DNA of 64,000 nt, from the NCBI GenBank assembly GCA_031772625.1, contig CM062810.1, positions 704,038,519 through 704,102,518 of the forward strand. Reading direction: 5' to 3'. The DNA is from Pinus tabuliformis (taxonomy: Eukaryota; Streptophyta; Pinopsida; Pinales; Pinaceae). Position numbers and translations under genes: made by a program. Under the pieces are notes generated by a model. That model was not told the origin of the DNA, did not search any database, and saw only the letters and a program-made list of their open reading frames with translations. Shown here piece after piece: positions 47,054 through 57,221 of the stretch. The first letter of the stretch is position 1; every line of letters begins with the position of its first letter.

Positions 47054-47058
47054 TGATA
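47030..47058. repeat. left part of a 70-bp tandem repeat used as Copia target
   Basis: GATCTTGTCGTATGTGATA here continues after the Copia element at 52098 (TGATATACTGTTATCATAG). The same unit then repeats in full at about 52145-52212. TGATA at 47054-47058 is the target duplicate. Confidence 0.8.
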
Positions 47059-47726
47059 TGATGGAAATTTCTGTTAATTTCAAACACACAAAAATAAATA
47101 ACACAGAGAACAACGCTCTAGTTTTCTACAGGATCTTTATTATAAAACAATAATAAAATCTGTTACAAAATTTGTCTTCCTCAACTCAGAGGGATTTACA
47201 AACAGGAACTTCAGTTCCAGAAATTGATTTCACTATCTCAGAGAATATATCTTCAGCACTGCTGTGCGTTGCAGAGAAGAAAGAGTTCTTCTTGCTAATA
47301 TTCTCCACACTCTCTACGCGTCTCTGCTCTTGCATTTTCTTTTTATATATGAACAACACAAAATATCTTTTACAATACGTGTTGCTTTTCCCCACTTCCG
47401 TGAAAATAAAAAATAGTAAAATTTAATATTTCACCTACATTTACCAACCCTAGTAAATATCATTTATTTACATGGTTGAAAATATCTTGCTGGAATTTAA
47501 TGCATGGCTTATCACACCATCACATCGCAAGAAGAGAAAGATGTGCTACCGCCTCTATAACCTTTAAATCATGCGATCTGCGATCGCATCGCAAATATCG
47601 CATCGCAGATAATCAAAGCATGCACACAAGGGTGACGAGGGAAAGTGCGATATGCGATCAGATCGCATCGCAGGGAAAGTCCAATCGATGTTTAGCTCGC
47701 GGCAGTTTAAAATTATTATTCCAACA
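47059..47726 (-). repeat. 3' LTR of the 47-52 kb Copia element
   Basis: On the minus strand it starts TGTTGGAATAAT after the polypurine tract and ends AATTTCCATCA. It holds a GCGAT-rich cluster (47525-47680) in U3, a TATA-like box near 47345, a GCACAGCAGTGC hairpin near 47258 and a CCCTCT...GAGG hairpin near 47190. Confidence 0.9.
47339..47351 (-). promoter_or_regulatory. TATA-like box in the LTR
   Basis: Minus strand reads CATATATAAAAAG, roughly in the middle of the LTR, where U3 would end. The transcription start was not determined. Confidence 0.45.
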
Positions 47727-50700
47727 CTGCCCCTTAATTTTAACTGCTGGGTTTTTCTGCATACCCAGGCATTTCCTAAAATGATCAAAGCTTTTATTTG
47801 CCAATGGTTTTGTCAAGATATCGGCTTGCTGATCTTCTGTTCTGCAGTGCTGCAAAACAATTTCACCATTGTTAACCAATTCACGTATGAAGTGAAATTT
47901 GTTATCTATGTGCTTTGTCCTTTTATGAAAAACAGAATTTTTAGACAATGCTATCTCTGAGCTATTGTCGCAGTAAATGGTTGTGCCCTTTTCTTGTTCA
48001 TGACACAAATCTCTGAGAACTCCTCTCAGCCATACTGCTTGGCATACTGTTGCTGTTGTTGCCACGTATTCTGCCTCTGCTGTTGACAAAGCCACAACTG
48101 GTTGCTTCTTGGAAGCCCATGAGATGGCTCCCGATCCCATATGAAACACATATCCCGATGTGCTTTTCCTGTCATCAACACTTCCAGCCCAATCACTGTC
48201 AGTGTAACCTATCAACTTGAAACTTTCAGAAGAGGAGTATAAAATACCAAACCCCTTCGTTCCATTCACATACCTTAGAATCCTCTTGGCTGCCTGCCGA
48301 TGAGTCTCTTTCGGTCTTTCCATAAATCTGGAGATTAAACTCACAGCGTGCATAATGTCCGGCCTAGTTGCAGTCAAGTACATAAGGCTGCCAACTATGC
48401 TCTTGTACAATTTTGGATCAAAATCCTTGCTCCTGTCTTCTTTGGTCAATTTCAGCCCCATTACTGTTGGAGTCACAGCTGCTTTGTTGTTCTGCATGTT
48501 AAATCTCTTTAACACTGCTTCTACATATTTAGCTTGAGAAATGAAAACACCATTTTCACTTTGGTCTACTTCAATTCCAAGAAAATATCTTAAGAAGCCC
48601 AAGTCAGTCATTTCAAATTCACTTTTCATGACTGCTTTAAAATCAGCAATGAGAGAAGCATCATTGCTTGTAAAAATCAAATCATCTACATATAGAACAA
48701 CGATAAGAATCTTACCGTCATTCTGTTTTATGTAGAGTGTGGGTTCACCATCACACTTATCAAATCCATTCTCAACCAGGTAAGCATCTATTCTGTTGTA
48801 CCATGCTCTTGGAGCTTGCTTCAGCCCATAAAGACCCTTCTTGAGTTTGCAGACTTTATGCTCTTGGCCTTCAACTTCATAGCCCGGAGGTTGTTCAACA
48901 TAAACCTCTTCTTTTAACACTCCATTCAGGAATGCAGATTTAACATCCATCTGATAAATCTTCCATTTGTGTTGTGCTGCAATAGACAACACTGTTCTGA
49001 CTGTCTCCATCCTTGCTACTGGTGCAAAGGTTTCGTCATAGTCTTTGCCTTGTTGCTGCTTGTAGCCTTTCACAACAAGCCTTGCTTTGTGTCTGTCAAT
49101 CTTGCCTTCAGCATTGCTTTTGGTCTTATAGACCCACTTAACTCCAATGGCATCTTTGCCTTCAGGGAGGTCCACTAGCTCCCATGTTTTACTTTTCTCA
49201 ATTGCACCAATTTCTTCATTCATTGCTTCAATCCATTTATTTTCATTTACAGCATCTTCAAAATGGACTGGGTCATCAACATGACAATATAAAGCGAATA
49301 ATGAATTCAGACCGGTATTGTTACTTACCTCTCCTTGTTCATAAATCTCATTCAGATTTCTGAATCTTGGTCTTCTTGGTGTGCTTGGAGTTCCATCCGA
49401 ACTTGAGGGTATTTCTGATCCCTGTGGTGTGCTTGGAGAAGCACTTCCTTGACTTCTTAAGGCTGTTCGGATTCCAGTTTGTGGTGTGGTTTGTTGTACT
49501 TGCTGTGGTGTAGGAGGAGCCACCAAGGAAGGATTATTTGCTGTTGTCCCTTCCTCTTCTTCTTCGTGAGACACAATTGTCTTCACATTCACTGTCTTCT
49601 CTAAGCTTCCATCCCAAGCTTCATCTTCAATGAACTGCACATCTCTGCTTACTATCAATTTCTTGGTGGATGGATTATAGAGTTTGTATTCTTTTGACTC
49701 ATCACAATAGCCAATAAAGACACACTTCTCCCCCTTATTATAAAGCTTCTTTCTTAGCTGATCCGGTACATGTGCATATGCCACACAACCGAATACTCTC
49801 ATGTGAGTGACAGTTTGCTTTTGACCACTCCATGCTTCTTCTGGTATTCTGTTCATGACAGCTTTAGTTGGGCATCTATTCAAGATGTAAACTGCGCAAG
49901 TAACAGCGTCTGCCCAATACTCATGTGGCAAGTGTTTTGCCTTCAGCATACTTCTAACCATGTCAAGAATGGTCCTATTCTTCCTTTTAGCAACTTCGTT
50001 TTGCTGAGGTGTATACCTCGTGGTGAACTGTTTTCGTATGCCATTCTCTCTGCAAAACCGCAGAAAGTCTTGGGAGATGTACTCTCCTCCTCTATCTGTT
50101 CTGAGCACTTTGATATAATGCCCACACTGCTTTTCAACAAGAGTTTTGAAGTGGCGGAATTTCTCAAACACTTCACTCTTCTGTTTCAGCATATACACCC
50201 ATGTCTTTCTGGTGTAATCGTCAATAAAGGTTAAAACATATTTATTTCCGGAAAATGATGGTGTTTGCATCGGTCCACACACATCAGAATGAACAATTTC
50301 CAATGGTGCTTTTGCCCTTATACTCTTTCCTGCTAGAAAGCTTTCTCTGTGTTGCTTGCCCAAGATGCAGCCTTAACAAAGGTTGTCTGGTTTTTCGATC
50401 AATGGTAATCCCTTTACCATTCCCTTTCTGTGCAACAGATTCAGGCCTACGAAATTGAGATGTCCAAATCTCAAATGCCACAACCAATTCACATCTTTCA
50501 CTTGTTCCTGAAAGACTTCTTGTGTTACAGCTGCAATAGTTCTGTCTTCCTTCAAATCTGCCTTGAGTTTGAGAGGAAACATTCTATTGCTGGTCATATG
50601 CACCTGTGCAATGATCTTCTTACTTGGAGGTATGTCTCTGATAGTACACAAATCATCTTTGAAGAACACATTGTAACCTTTGTTAATGAGTTGTCCAATG

Positions 50701-51923
50701 CTCAAAAGATTACATTTCAGACCAGGTACATAATATACATCTGGCACAATCATCTGTTCTCCATTTTTTGCTCGGATACTGACTCTGCCCTTACCCTTGA
50801 CAGATATAGTATCATCAGTCCCTGTTGTTACCTCAGATTTCACATTTTCATCCAGATTGGCAAACATTTCAATATTACCAGTCATGTGATTACTACAACC
50901 TGAGTCTAAGAACCAAAAATCTTCTTGTTTGTCTTATGCTATGTTACATGTTAACAGCACGTTCTTTAGGTTCTTATCTTCTTCATTTGCAAAATTAGCA
51001 TTCTGCCTATTATTCATGTCACTTTTCTTTTTCCTACATTCATTGGCATAATGCCCATATTTCTTACAATAATGACATTGGACTTGGGATTTGTCATACC
51101 TTTGTCCATGAGCTTGTTGTTTGCTTGAACCTTCATCTTGGTTCTGATTGCAGCTCCTTCCGCTTGTGCTTGCAGGATAATTTCTGCCTCTGTTTTGGCT
51201 TCTTCCACGACCTCTGTTATTTGCTCTGCCTCAACCTTTTCCTTGGCCAAAAGACATCTGAGTCTTGAATGCTTGCTCAAAAGAGGAATCTGTTCCTCTA
51301 CTCAGTCTGTGTTCATGAGACAACAATGAAGCACTCAGCTCATCTACCGTGAACTGTGAGAGATCTTTTGTTTCTTCTATTGCTACCACAATAGATTCAA
51401 ACCTTGAGGGTAAACATCTCAAGATTTTCTCTACAATCCTTCTATCTTCAAGATTTTCACCATGAGATCTTATCTGGATTATCAAGCCAATAACCTGAGT
51501 GAAGAATGAATCTATTGTATCAGATTCCTTCATGCTGAGATTTTCAAAGTCTCTCCTCAACATCTGCAACTTTGCAGTCTTCACCTTCTCCATGCCTTGA
51601 TGGGCAGTTTGGAGAGTATCCCATGCCTCCTTGGATTTTGTTGCTGCAGCAATCCACGGAAAAACACTTTCATGCACTGATTGGAAGAGGAAAAAGAGGG
51701 CTTTGGCATCCTTCTTCTTGTCACTCTTCAACTGGTCTCTTTCTGCTGCTGTCAAAGCAGCCAACGTTGTTGCATCTGCAGGTTCAGCATAGCCAGTTTC
51801 AACCAGCTCCCATATTCCTTGAGAAGCAAACAATGCTTTCATTGTTATGGACCAATAACTGTAGTTTTTCCCATTAAACTGTGGCAGTTGGGGATTCGTC
51901 AAACCAGTTCCAGCATCTGCCAT
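47658..51923 (-). pseudogene. Copia Gag-Pol polyprotein, three stops
   Basis: One reading frame from MADAGTGLTNPQLPQF (ATG at 51923) to a stop at 47658, inside the LTR. Order: UBN2-type Gag, zinc knuckle CHYCKKYGHYANEC, protease FWFLDSGCSNHMTGN, gag-pre-integrase, integrase (HSDVCGP, LRTDRGGEY, QQNEVAKRKNRT), reverse transcriptase (YQMDVKSAFLNG, KKGLYGLKQAPRAW, LYVDDLIFT), RNase H (YTDSDWAG, KHIDNKFHFIRE, QQADILTKPL). Stops: TGA at 51231-51233, TAA at 50934-50936, TAA at 50373-50375. The DD35E Glu is replaced by Lys (AKRKN for AERKN), so the integrase should be inactive. Reverse transcriptase and RNase H look intact. ATG 52061 lies further upstream in frame, but 51923 fits the start of Gag. 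Confidence 0.93.
47727..47740 (-). other. polypurine tract
   Basis: Minus strand AAATTAAGGGGCAG directly before the 3' LTR. The gag-pol frame reads through it. Confidence 0.85.
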
Positions 51924-52076
51924 CTTAACTTGTGAAAAAATAAAGAAGAGATACTGACTGTAAAAAAACAAGCAAAAACTTTCTCTGTTTGAGAAAAATC
52001 TGCTCAATAAGCTTCTTACAGCTCCTACAGTGAAAAAACAAAACTCTGTTTTTTGATTCACTGAGAGCCTAGACTA

Positions 52077-52088
52077 GCTCTGATACCA
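52077..52088 (-). other. primer-binding site, initiator Met tRNA
   Basis: Minus strand TGGTATCAGAGC, followed by TAGTCTAGGCTC, nearly the same as the leader of the gag-only element (TAGTCCAGGCTC). Confidence 0.95.
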
Positions 52089-52102
52089 TGATGGAAATGA
52101 TA

Positions 52103-52814
52103 TACTGTTATCATAGAATGTCATGTATAGACTTCGCAATTAAACAGAATTTCGATCTTGTCGTATGTGATGTACTGTTATCACAGAATGACACGTATAG
52201 ACTTCACAATTTTTTTTCAGGTTGATTGAAAGTACCTCAAACTAAAAGCAAACATTTTCTAAGAGTTAAAATCCGAAAGAACCCCATAAACATAATGCAT
52301 ATGCTCCTTCATACATCATTTTATCAGGTCGTGTCAGGTGAAATGAGTACATGGACTTTAATTATTGCTTGCAAACTTTAAGGTGGTTCATGTTGGTCGT
52401 TCCAGCTGCGTTATTAAATTGTGTAGTATTCATGAATGAATAGCGGTTCAGTCATAAAAGTTGAGAAAGCCTGACGGACCTGCCTCTAACTCCGATTTAA
52501 AAAATGGCGCATACAAAGAATTCAGATGGATAGGCCACTAACTCCGACGAAGAAAATGGCGCACATAAATGTCAAGGGGAGTGCAAAAAGGGGCGTAAAA
52601 GTTTGTGATACGTGTGAGACCGAAAGTGTACATATGTCAAATGGACACAAAAAGTGTCGACGAATGAATTGATTCAAAAAAACCTTATCGGCCTAAATAT
52701 ACAGCTTTTGTCTTCTGAAAAAACCTATATATATGACATTTGTAATGGTATGGATGTTTACTGACATATACATATATAATTTACCTTAAACCAATATTAT
52801 AAGGAAAAAGAGAC
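52103..52814. other. spacer between the two LTR elements
   Basis: Starts with the rest of the 70-bp tandem repeat. Near 52490-52580 the phrase AACTCCGA..AAAATGGCGCA occurs twice, about 60 bp apart. No gene recognised. Confidence 0.55.
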
Positions 52815-52945
52815 TTAGATAGGAATCAGGATGAATATATACGATATATTCAGCGAGGGTTTTATGTTTTCTTAGATATGAGATCCGTAATAAATCACAA
52901 TGGCTTCTTTTACATACGAAACTGTTTTAGTGACACCCACCAATA
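52815..52945. repeat. left flank, first copy (131 bp)
   Basis: TTAGATAGGAATCAGGATG to CACCCACCAATA, directly before the 5' LTR. Repeated at 58492-58622 with one base difference seen (GCGAGGG here, GCGAAGG there). Confidence 0.95.
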
Positions 52946-53975
52946 TGTTAAATTTGTAATTCCAACTGCACGGCAGTTTTCGGAAAACCACCGTGGTCTC
53001 CCCGCACCACCATTCGGCGAAGGCGGTTTCCGTAGCGGAGGCTCCGAACACCTTCACACTCCGCCACGCGTCCCATGTACGAGCAACCGAAAACTGCTTT
53101 CCCCGGACGCTAAAGTCCGTTTGTTTTGCTGGTGGATGGTGTGCGAACCACGTCGGATCAGCTCAGCGATCTGGACGCATAATCTCCGCCGTTGACTTCC
53201 CGAAGATGCATAACCGCCCGCGACAAGTCAGATCTTTGCGTGGAGTGAAAGTCTTTTGCATTGACCACCGTAGGAGGAATTTATGGAATTTAATGTTGGT
53301 CGTATTTTCTTTGGTGAGGTTTTAATATGTTATGGGCATATCTTTAATGTGGTTATGGGCACGTTGTTGTATATGTTTTTATATATATGTTTTCATATAT
53401 GTTGTAAAGGTATGCCTGCGTCTTGTAGTTGACAATGTTGGCGTGGTGTATATGGGCACGCAGAGAAGTTTTTTTTGTATTGTGATGTATGGTGTGCATT
53501 GAGGCCGCGCACGGTATTGCATACAGAACAGAGGCATAGTAATGGTGTTGAGCCTGTGCACATTTTTTGTTGTTCATGAATTGTAATGAGCGCACAGCAG
53601 TGCGTGTAATTCTTTTTGGTGCACAGCAGTGCGAGATTTCCAAAAGAAACAGGGGTTGTAATGTTTTGTTTTTAGCCATTGAAGAACAGAGGAACATCAT
53701 GTTGTTTATGTAATCTCCACAGCAGTGGAAAATTTGTGAGAGCAGCAGAGTTTTTTTTTGGTTCCCTCTTTACACAGAGGAAGAAATATGTAACAGAATG
53801 TTTGTTTTTAAATTAATAGAAATGCTTTGTGACTGTGTAATGCTGTCTTGTGAGTCATTTTGGTTTTGAAAGGATCCCTGTCAAAAGATCTTGGACAGAG
53901 TAAACAGAGCATTGTCTCTGTGGTGAATTTTTATTTTGGTTTTGGTATTTCTCCATTTAAAAAAAATACCCAACA
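52946..53975 (+). repeat. 5' LTR of the gag-only element
   Basis: Starts TGTTAAATTTGTAATTCC, ends AAAATACCCAACA. The first 290 bp are strikingly GC- and CpG-rich and contain an 11-bp inverted repeat (52973-52983 with 53087-53097) and a small palindrome AACTGCACGGCAGTT at 52964. Further in are GCACAGCAGTGC hairpins (about 53589 and 53620) and a CCCTCT...AGAGG hairpin near 53763. Confidence 0.95.
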
Positions 53976-53976
53976 G

Positions 53977-53988
53977 TGGTATCAGAGC
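53977..53988 (+). other. primer-binding site, initiator Met tRNA
   Basis: TGGTATCAGAGC one base after the LTR end. Confidence 0.95.
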
Positions 53989-54179
53989 TAGTCCAGGCTC
54001 TTTGAAGACTCAAAGAAGCTGAAGGAAGGTGTGGTTGTAGCAGTCAAACTTCTCCAGCAATGTGAAGACTCAGCCAAAAGAGTTAAGGTATTTTTCAAAG
54101 CTTTCCTTTCTGTTACTGTTAAAAGAACAGTCAGTGATTTAAAAGAAAACACAGTAAAGTATTTAAAGCCTAGATAAGA

Positions 54180-55736
54180 ATGGCAAGGTCAAAGAAGAAA
54201 GCCTCCAAGCCTGTTAAAAATGTGTCTCCCTCCTCTATTAAACTAGAAGGCAATCCATTAGAATACATTCTATTTGAAGTTCCAAAGTTTGATGGAAACT
54301 TTGATGTATGGGAAATAATGATGAGGGTTTTCCTAATGTCTGAGGGGATTGAAGTCTGGGAGTCAGTGATTGATGATAGCAAGATGGATAAAGAATCCAT
54401 GGAGTATGATGCACAAGCAGCAAAACTAATCTTGGATGGGCTGCCTGATTCTGTGAAAAGGAATCTAGGAAAATACACATCAGCAAAGGATATATGGGAC
54501 AGACTGCATGACCTTCATGCAAAGGGAGCACTGACCATGACAATGGGTCAAGATGAACCCATAATAGAAGCTGAGAATGAGAAGCTTGACCTCATCAAGC
54601 TTCAAGTAAAAGAAAGGGATGAAGAGCTTGCCAAGCTTAAGAAGGAACTTGAAGAAAGCAAGAGGAAACATTATGAAGAAGTCATATCCATGACAAATCA
54701 GCTGAATGAAGCAAGGAAGCAGGCAGATGCCTTGTCAAGTCAACTTGAACAAAGGCACATGAGGGTGAACAAACTTGTGGAAGAGATTGGACAGTATAAG
54801 GTAGAGGTCTCCTCCCTTAAGTCCGAACTACAAGAAGCCAGGAAGCAGATACAAGGAGCTGAAAAGAAAATGAAGAGCAGTCAAGCAAAAGATGAAGAAA
54901 TCTCCAAAATGAAGACAGATATTATCTCCTTCAAAATAGTAGCAGCTGAAGCTACTCGTAGCAAGGAAGAAACTGAGGGACAACTAGCAAAGAAAAATAA
55001 TGAATGTGAAAAGTTAGAAGAAGAGATTGTCCTCCTCAGGAAGAAGGTTGAAGGGATGAACAAGATCATGAAGAGCTCTCAAGCTTTGGATGACATGCTC
55101 AGCTATCACAGATCTCCATTTGATAAATCAGGACTTGGGTATGTAGCTGAACCCTCAAACAAGGATGAGGATGCTCTAAGCAAAGGAGATGTGAAGAAGC
55201 CACAAAGAAGTTGTGATGCTCCTAGTTCCAGCAAAGGCAAGGAGAAAAATGAAGGTTGCAATAGAAGAGATCCTGCTCCAAGTAGAAAACCAGCTCCAAG
55301 AAGAAATGTAGCTGATGGCAAGAAGGCAATAGGCAATGGTTATCAACAAAGGATCTCAAGGCAGCAAAGCTTCAGAAGTACATCAAGGAAACCTCCATCT
55401 CACAGGTACCAAAGTTCATTTTATGGTTATTGTTATGCTTGTTCAAACTTTGGTCATATGGCAAAACACTGTAGAGCATTTCATAAAGATAAATGTTGTG
55501 GTCTTCGACAACCTCCAAGAAACAGTTTTAGAAGAAATCATGAAATGTCATTCATGAAAAATGTAGAATGTTTCAAGTGTCATAACATTGGGCATATGGC
55601 ACGTGACTGTAACTTGACATGGGCTCTTACACAAGCTAGACCCATGATAAAGAAGAAAGTTACACAAGTATGGAGAAGAAAAGAAATACAGTGTGAAATC
55701 CCCTTAAGCAACGCAGCTGATCTAAATTTGTTTTGA
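54180..55736 (+). CDS. Gag protein with coiled coil and two zinc knuckles
   Basis: Intact frame of 518 codons. Residues 25-125 form a Copia Gag (DUF4219/UBN2-like) region: FEVPKFDGNFDVWEIMMRVF and AAKLILDGLPDSVKRNLGKY. Residues 130-305 are a long, Glu/Lys-rich coiled coil. A basic Ser/Pro/Arg-rich segment follows. Two CCHC zinc knuckles are at about 418-431 (CYACSNFGHMAKHC) and 464-477 (CFKCHNIGHMARDC). The C-terminus has VTQVWRRKE, a feature seen after Gag zinc knuckles in Copia polyproteins, then a stop instead of a protease. It should assemble virus-like particles and bind the element RNA. The long coiled coil suggests a Sirevirus-like lineage, which is inference. ATG at 54180 follows a 191-bp leader. 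Confidence 0.92.
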   Translation: MARSKKKASKPVKNVSPSSIKLEGNPLEYILFEVPKFDGNFDVWEIMMRVFLMSEGIEVWESVIDDSKMDKESMEYDAQAAKLILDGLPDSVKRNLGKYTSAKDIWDRLHDLHAKGALTMTMGQDEPIIEAENEKLDLIKLQVKERDEELAKLKKELEESKRKHYEEVISMTNQLNEARKQADALSSQLEQRHMRVNKLVEEIGQYKVEVSSLKSELQEARKQIQGAEKKMKSSQAKDEEISKMKTDIISFKIVAAEATRSKEETEGQLAKKNNECEKLEEEIVLLRKKVEGMNKIMKSSQALDDMLSYHRSPFDKSGLGYVAEPSNKDEDALSKGDVKKPQRSCDAPSSSKGKEKNEGCNRRDPAPSRKPAPRRNVADGKKAIGNGYQQRISRQQSFRSTSRKPPSHRYQSSFYGYCYACSNFGHMAKHCRAFHKDKCCGLRQPPRNSFRRNHEMSFMKNVECFKCHNIGHMARDCNLTWALTQARPMIKKKVTQVWRRKEIQCEIPLSNAADLNLF

Positions 55737-56905
55737 GAAGACTTGCTAAAAGAAGACAAGCATACATTAAAGGGGAGCTTGTAATTTTTGTTTGCTGAAC
55801 TGTCTTAACAGTCATTCTTTAATGAAGATTTTTTATAAAGGAAAGACATGAAATCAAATCTGCCATAAGAGCAGAGAAGAAAAAGGGGCAGCGCTCAAAT
55901 GTAAAGAACAGCAGCGCAATAAGAAAAGTATGCAAAGCATGAAGACCCTCACAGCAGTGGGAAGATAGAACATAAGACAACAGTTTGGAAATTTTTTTTG
56001 GAGCACATGGATTAGAATGAACAGCAGTTTAAATTTTTTTTGTGGTGCACATGCATTGAAATGCATAGCAATGGAAGGTAGTTTCCTTCTATGAAATGTG
56101 AGAGAATATACTCACAGCAGATTTTTAAATGCACATGGAATGAATGAGAATGTGTGTGGCAGCAGAAAGTCAAAGGAATTGCACAGCAGTGCATTGTGTA
56201 ATTAAAAAAAATGAAGACTAAGATTGTGTGAAGCAAGGGTACATAAGAAAAGGCAGCAGCCTGTGTTATTTTTTTGTGGAGAATGAAGTGCCAAGAGTAT
56301 GGGCACACAACAGTATGATGAAACAAAAGGCAGCCACAGTGTAAATTGCAGAGGCAACGCAGCAGCAAATAAAAAGCCCAGGGATGACAATCTATGGTCA
56401 TGGGTATGGACAGCAGTGAATATGAAAAATGCAGCAGCAAGAAGTTATGGACAGCAGCATGATGGCAAGAAGGAGAAGCACACAGCAATGCAAACAAGAA
56501 AGATGCAGCAACATTAAAGCTTTGTTGAAGAAATGAGATGTAATGGACAGCAGCACATGCAAAAGAAATTTTCCTTACAGCAGTAAAGGTAAATGTAATG
56601 AATTTGTTGTTCATTGAATTGAAATGCAACATATGCAACAGCAATGAGTGTAAGAAATGTTTACACATAGCAGTGTAAATTTGTAAGTTGGGACAGTGTA
56701 ATTGTTCCAGAAAGGACAGAGTATTTTGTCTTTGAAAAGTGCAGAAGCAGTGCAAGTGTAGACACAGCAGTGTGGGATAGACACAGTAAAGAAGATGGCA
56801 CAACAGTGCAGCAGAGAATATGCAGCGGCATAATGTAATGAGTTTGCACACACAGCAGTGCAATGATTGTTTGTTTTGGAACTGCATTTGAAGCAGTCAT
56901 TTGGT
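55737..56905 (+). other. non-coding region with scattered CACAGCAGTG motifs
   Basis: No retroelement domain in any frame. The decamer CACAGCAGTG or a close variant recurs more than ten times (for example near 55960, 56182, 56409, 56550, 56578, 56765 and 56855). CAC and GTG can pair around AGCA, and flanking G/C extends this to GCAC...GTGC in places. An antisense open frame here is a by-product of this repetitive composition. Confidence 0.75.
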
Positions 56906-57175
56906 GAAACCCTCTGTTAAAGAGGAAGGTGCTTTTCAGCACAGTGTCATGGTAAATCCCTCTATCAAGAGGATGATGCTTTTAAGCATAGTCATTGGTG
57001 AATCCCTCTGTCATGAGGAAGGTGCTCTTAAGCACAGTTTCAGGTTAATCCCTCTATTAAGAGGAAGACAACTTTGATTGTTTATGGAACTGCATCAGAA
57101 GCAGTTGGTGAATCCCTCTATGTGAGGATGATATTTTTGTAACAGCAGTGTTGAGGAATCCCTCTATGAGAGGAA
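56906..57175 (+). repeat. array of six CCCTCT/AGAGG hairpins, about 46-bp period
   Basis: CCCTCT occurs at 56910, 56958, 57004, 57050, 57114 and 57160, each followed within 4-7 bases by GAGG (mostly AGAGG). Between them lie palindromes GTGCTTTTCAGCAC (56929), ATGCTTTTAAGCAT (56976) and GTGCTCTTAAGCAC (57022). Intervals are 48, 46, 46, 64 and 46 bp. The array ends about 35 bp before the polypurine tract. Confidence 0.88.
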
Positions 57176-57207
57176 GTGCTTGGGTATGTCTGAACGCCCA
57201 GCAGTTG

Positions 57208-57221
57208 AAATTAAAGGGGAG
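57208..57221 (+). other. polypurine tract
   Basis: AAATTAAAGGGGAG directly before the 3' LTR. Confidence 0.9.

Larger units (their letters stand above)
47059..52097 (-). mobile_element. Copia LTR retrotransposon lacking its 5' LTR
   Basis: Minus-strand element with a 668-bp 3' LTR (47059-47726), polypurine tract, a gag-pol frame with only three stops, and the initiator-Met-tRNA primer site (52077-52088). Beyond the primer site only TGATGGAAA (52089-52097), the last 9 bp of a 5' LTR, remains. Still, the flanks carry a perfect 5-bp target duplication TGATA (47054-47058 and 52098-52102), and the two flanks join to a continuous 70-bp tandem repeat, so the insertion edges are certain. Without the 5' LTR there is no promoter for a full transcript. 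Confidence 0.93.

Noticed and set aside
51014-51280. Minus-strand frame of 88 codons near the Copia zinc knuckle
   Set aside because: Out of frame with gag-pol; the true frame across this stretch carries the zinc knuckle CHYCKKYGHYANEC.
52993-53325. Open frames of 105-115 codons in both LTRs of the gag-only element
   Set aside because: They occur in both LTRs because the LTRs are nearly identical. No family resemblance; the open state reflects the GC-rich U3.
56012-56887. Minus-strand open frame of 291 codons inside the gag-only element
   Set aside because: Antisense of the CAGCAG-rich hairpin-motif region. Its Cys/Leu/His-rich composition follows from the repeated motif and no domain is seen.
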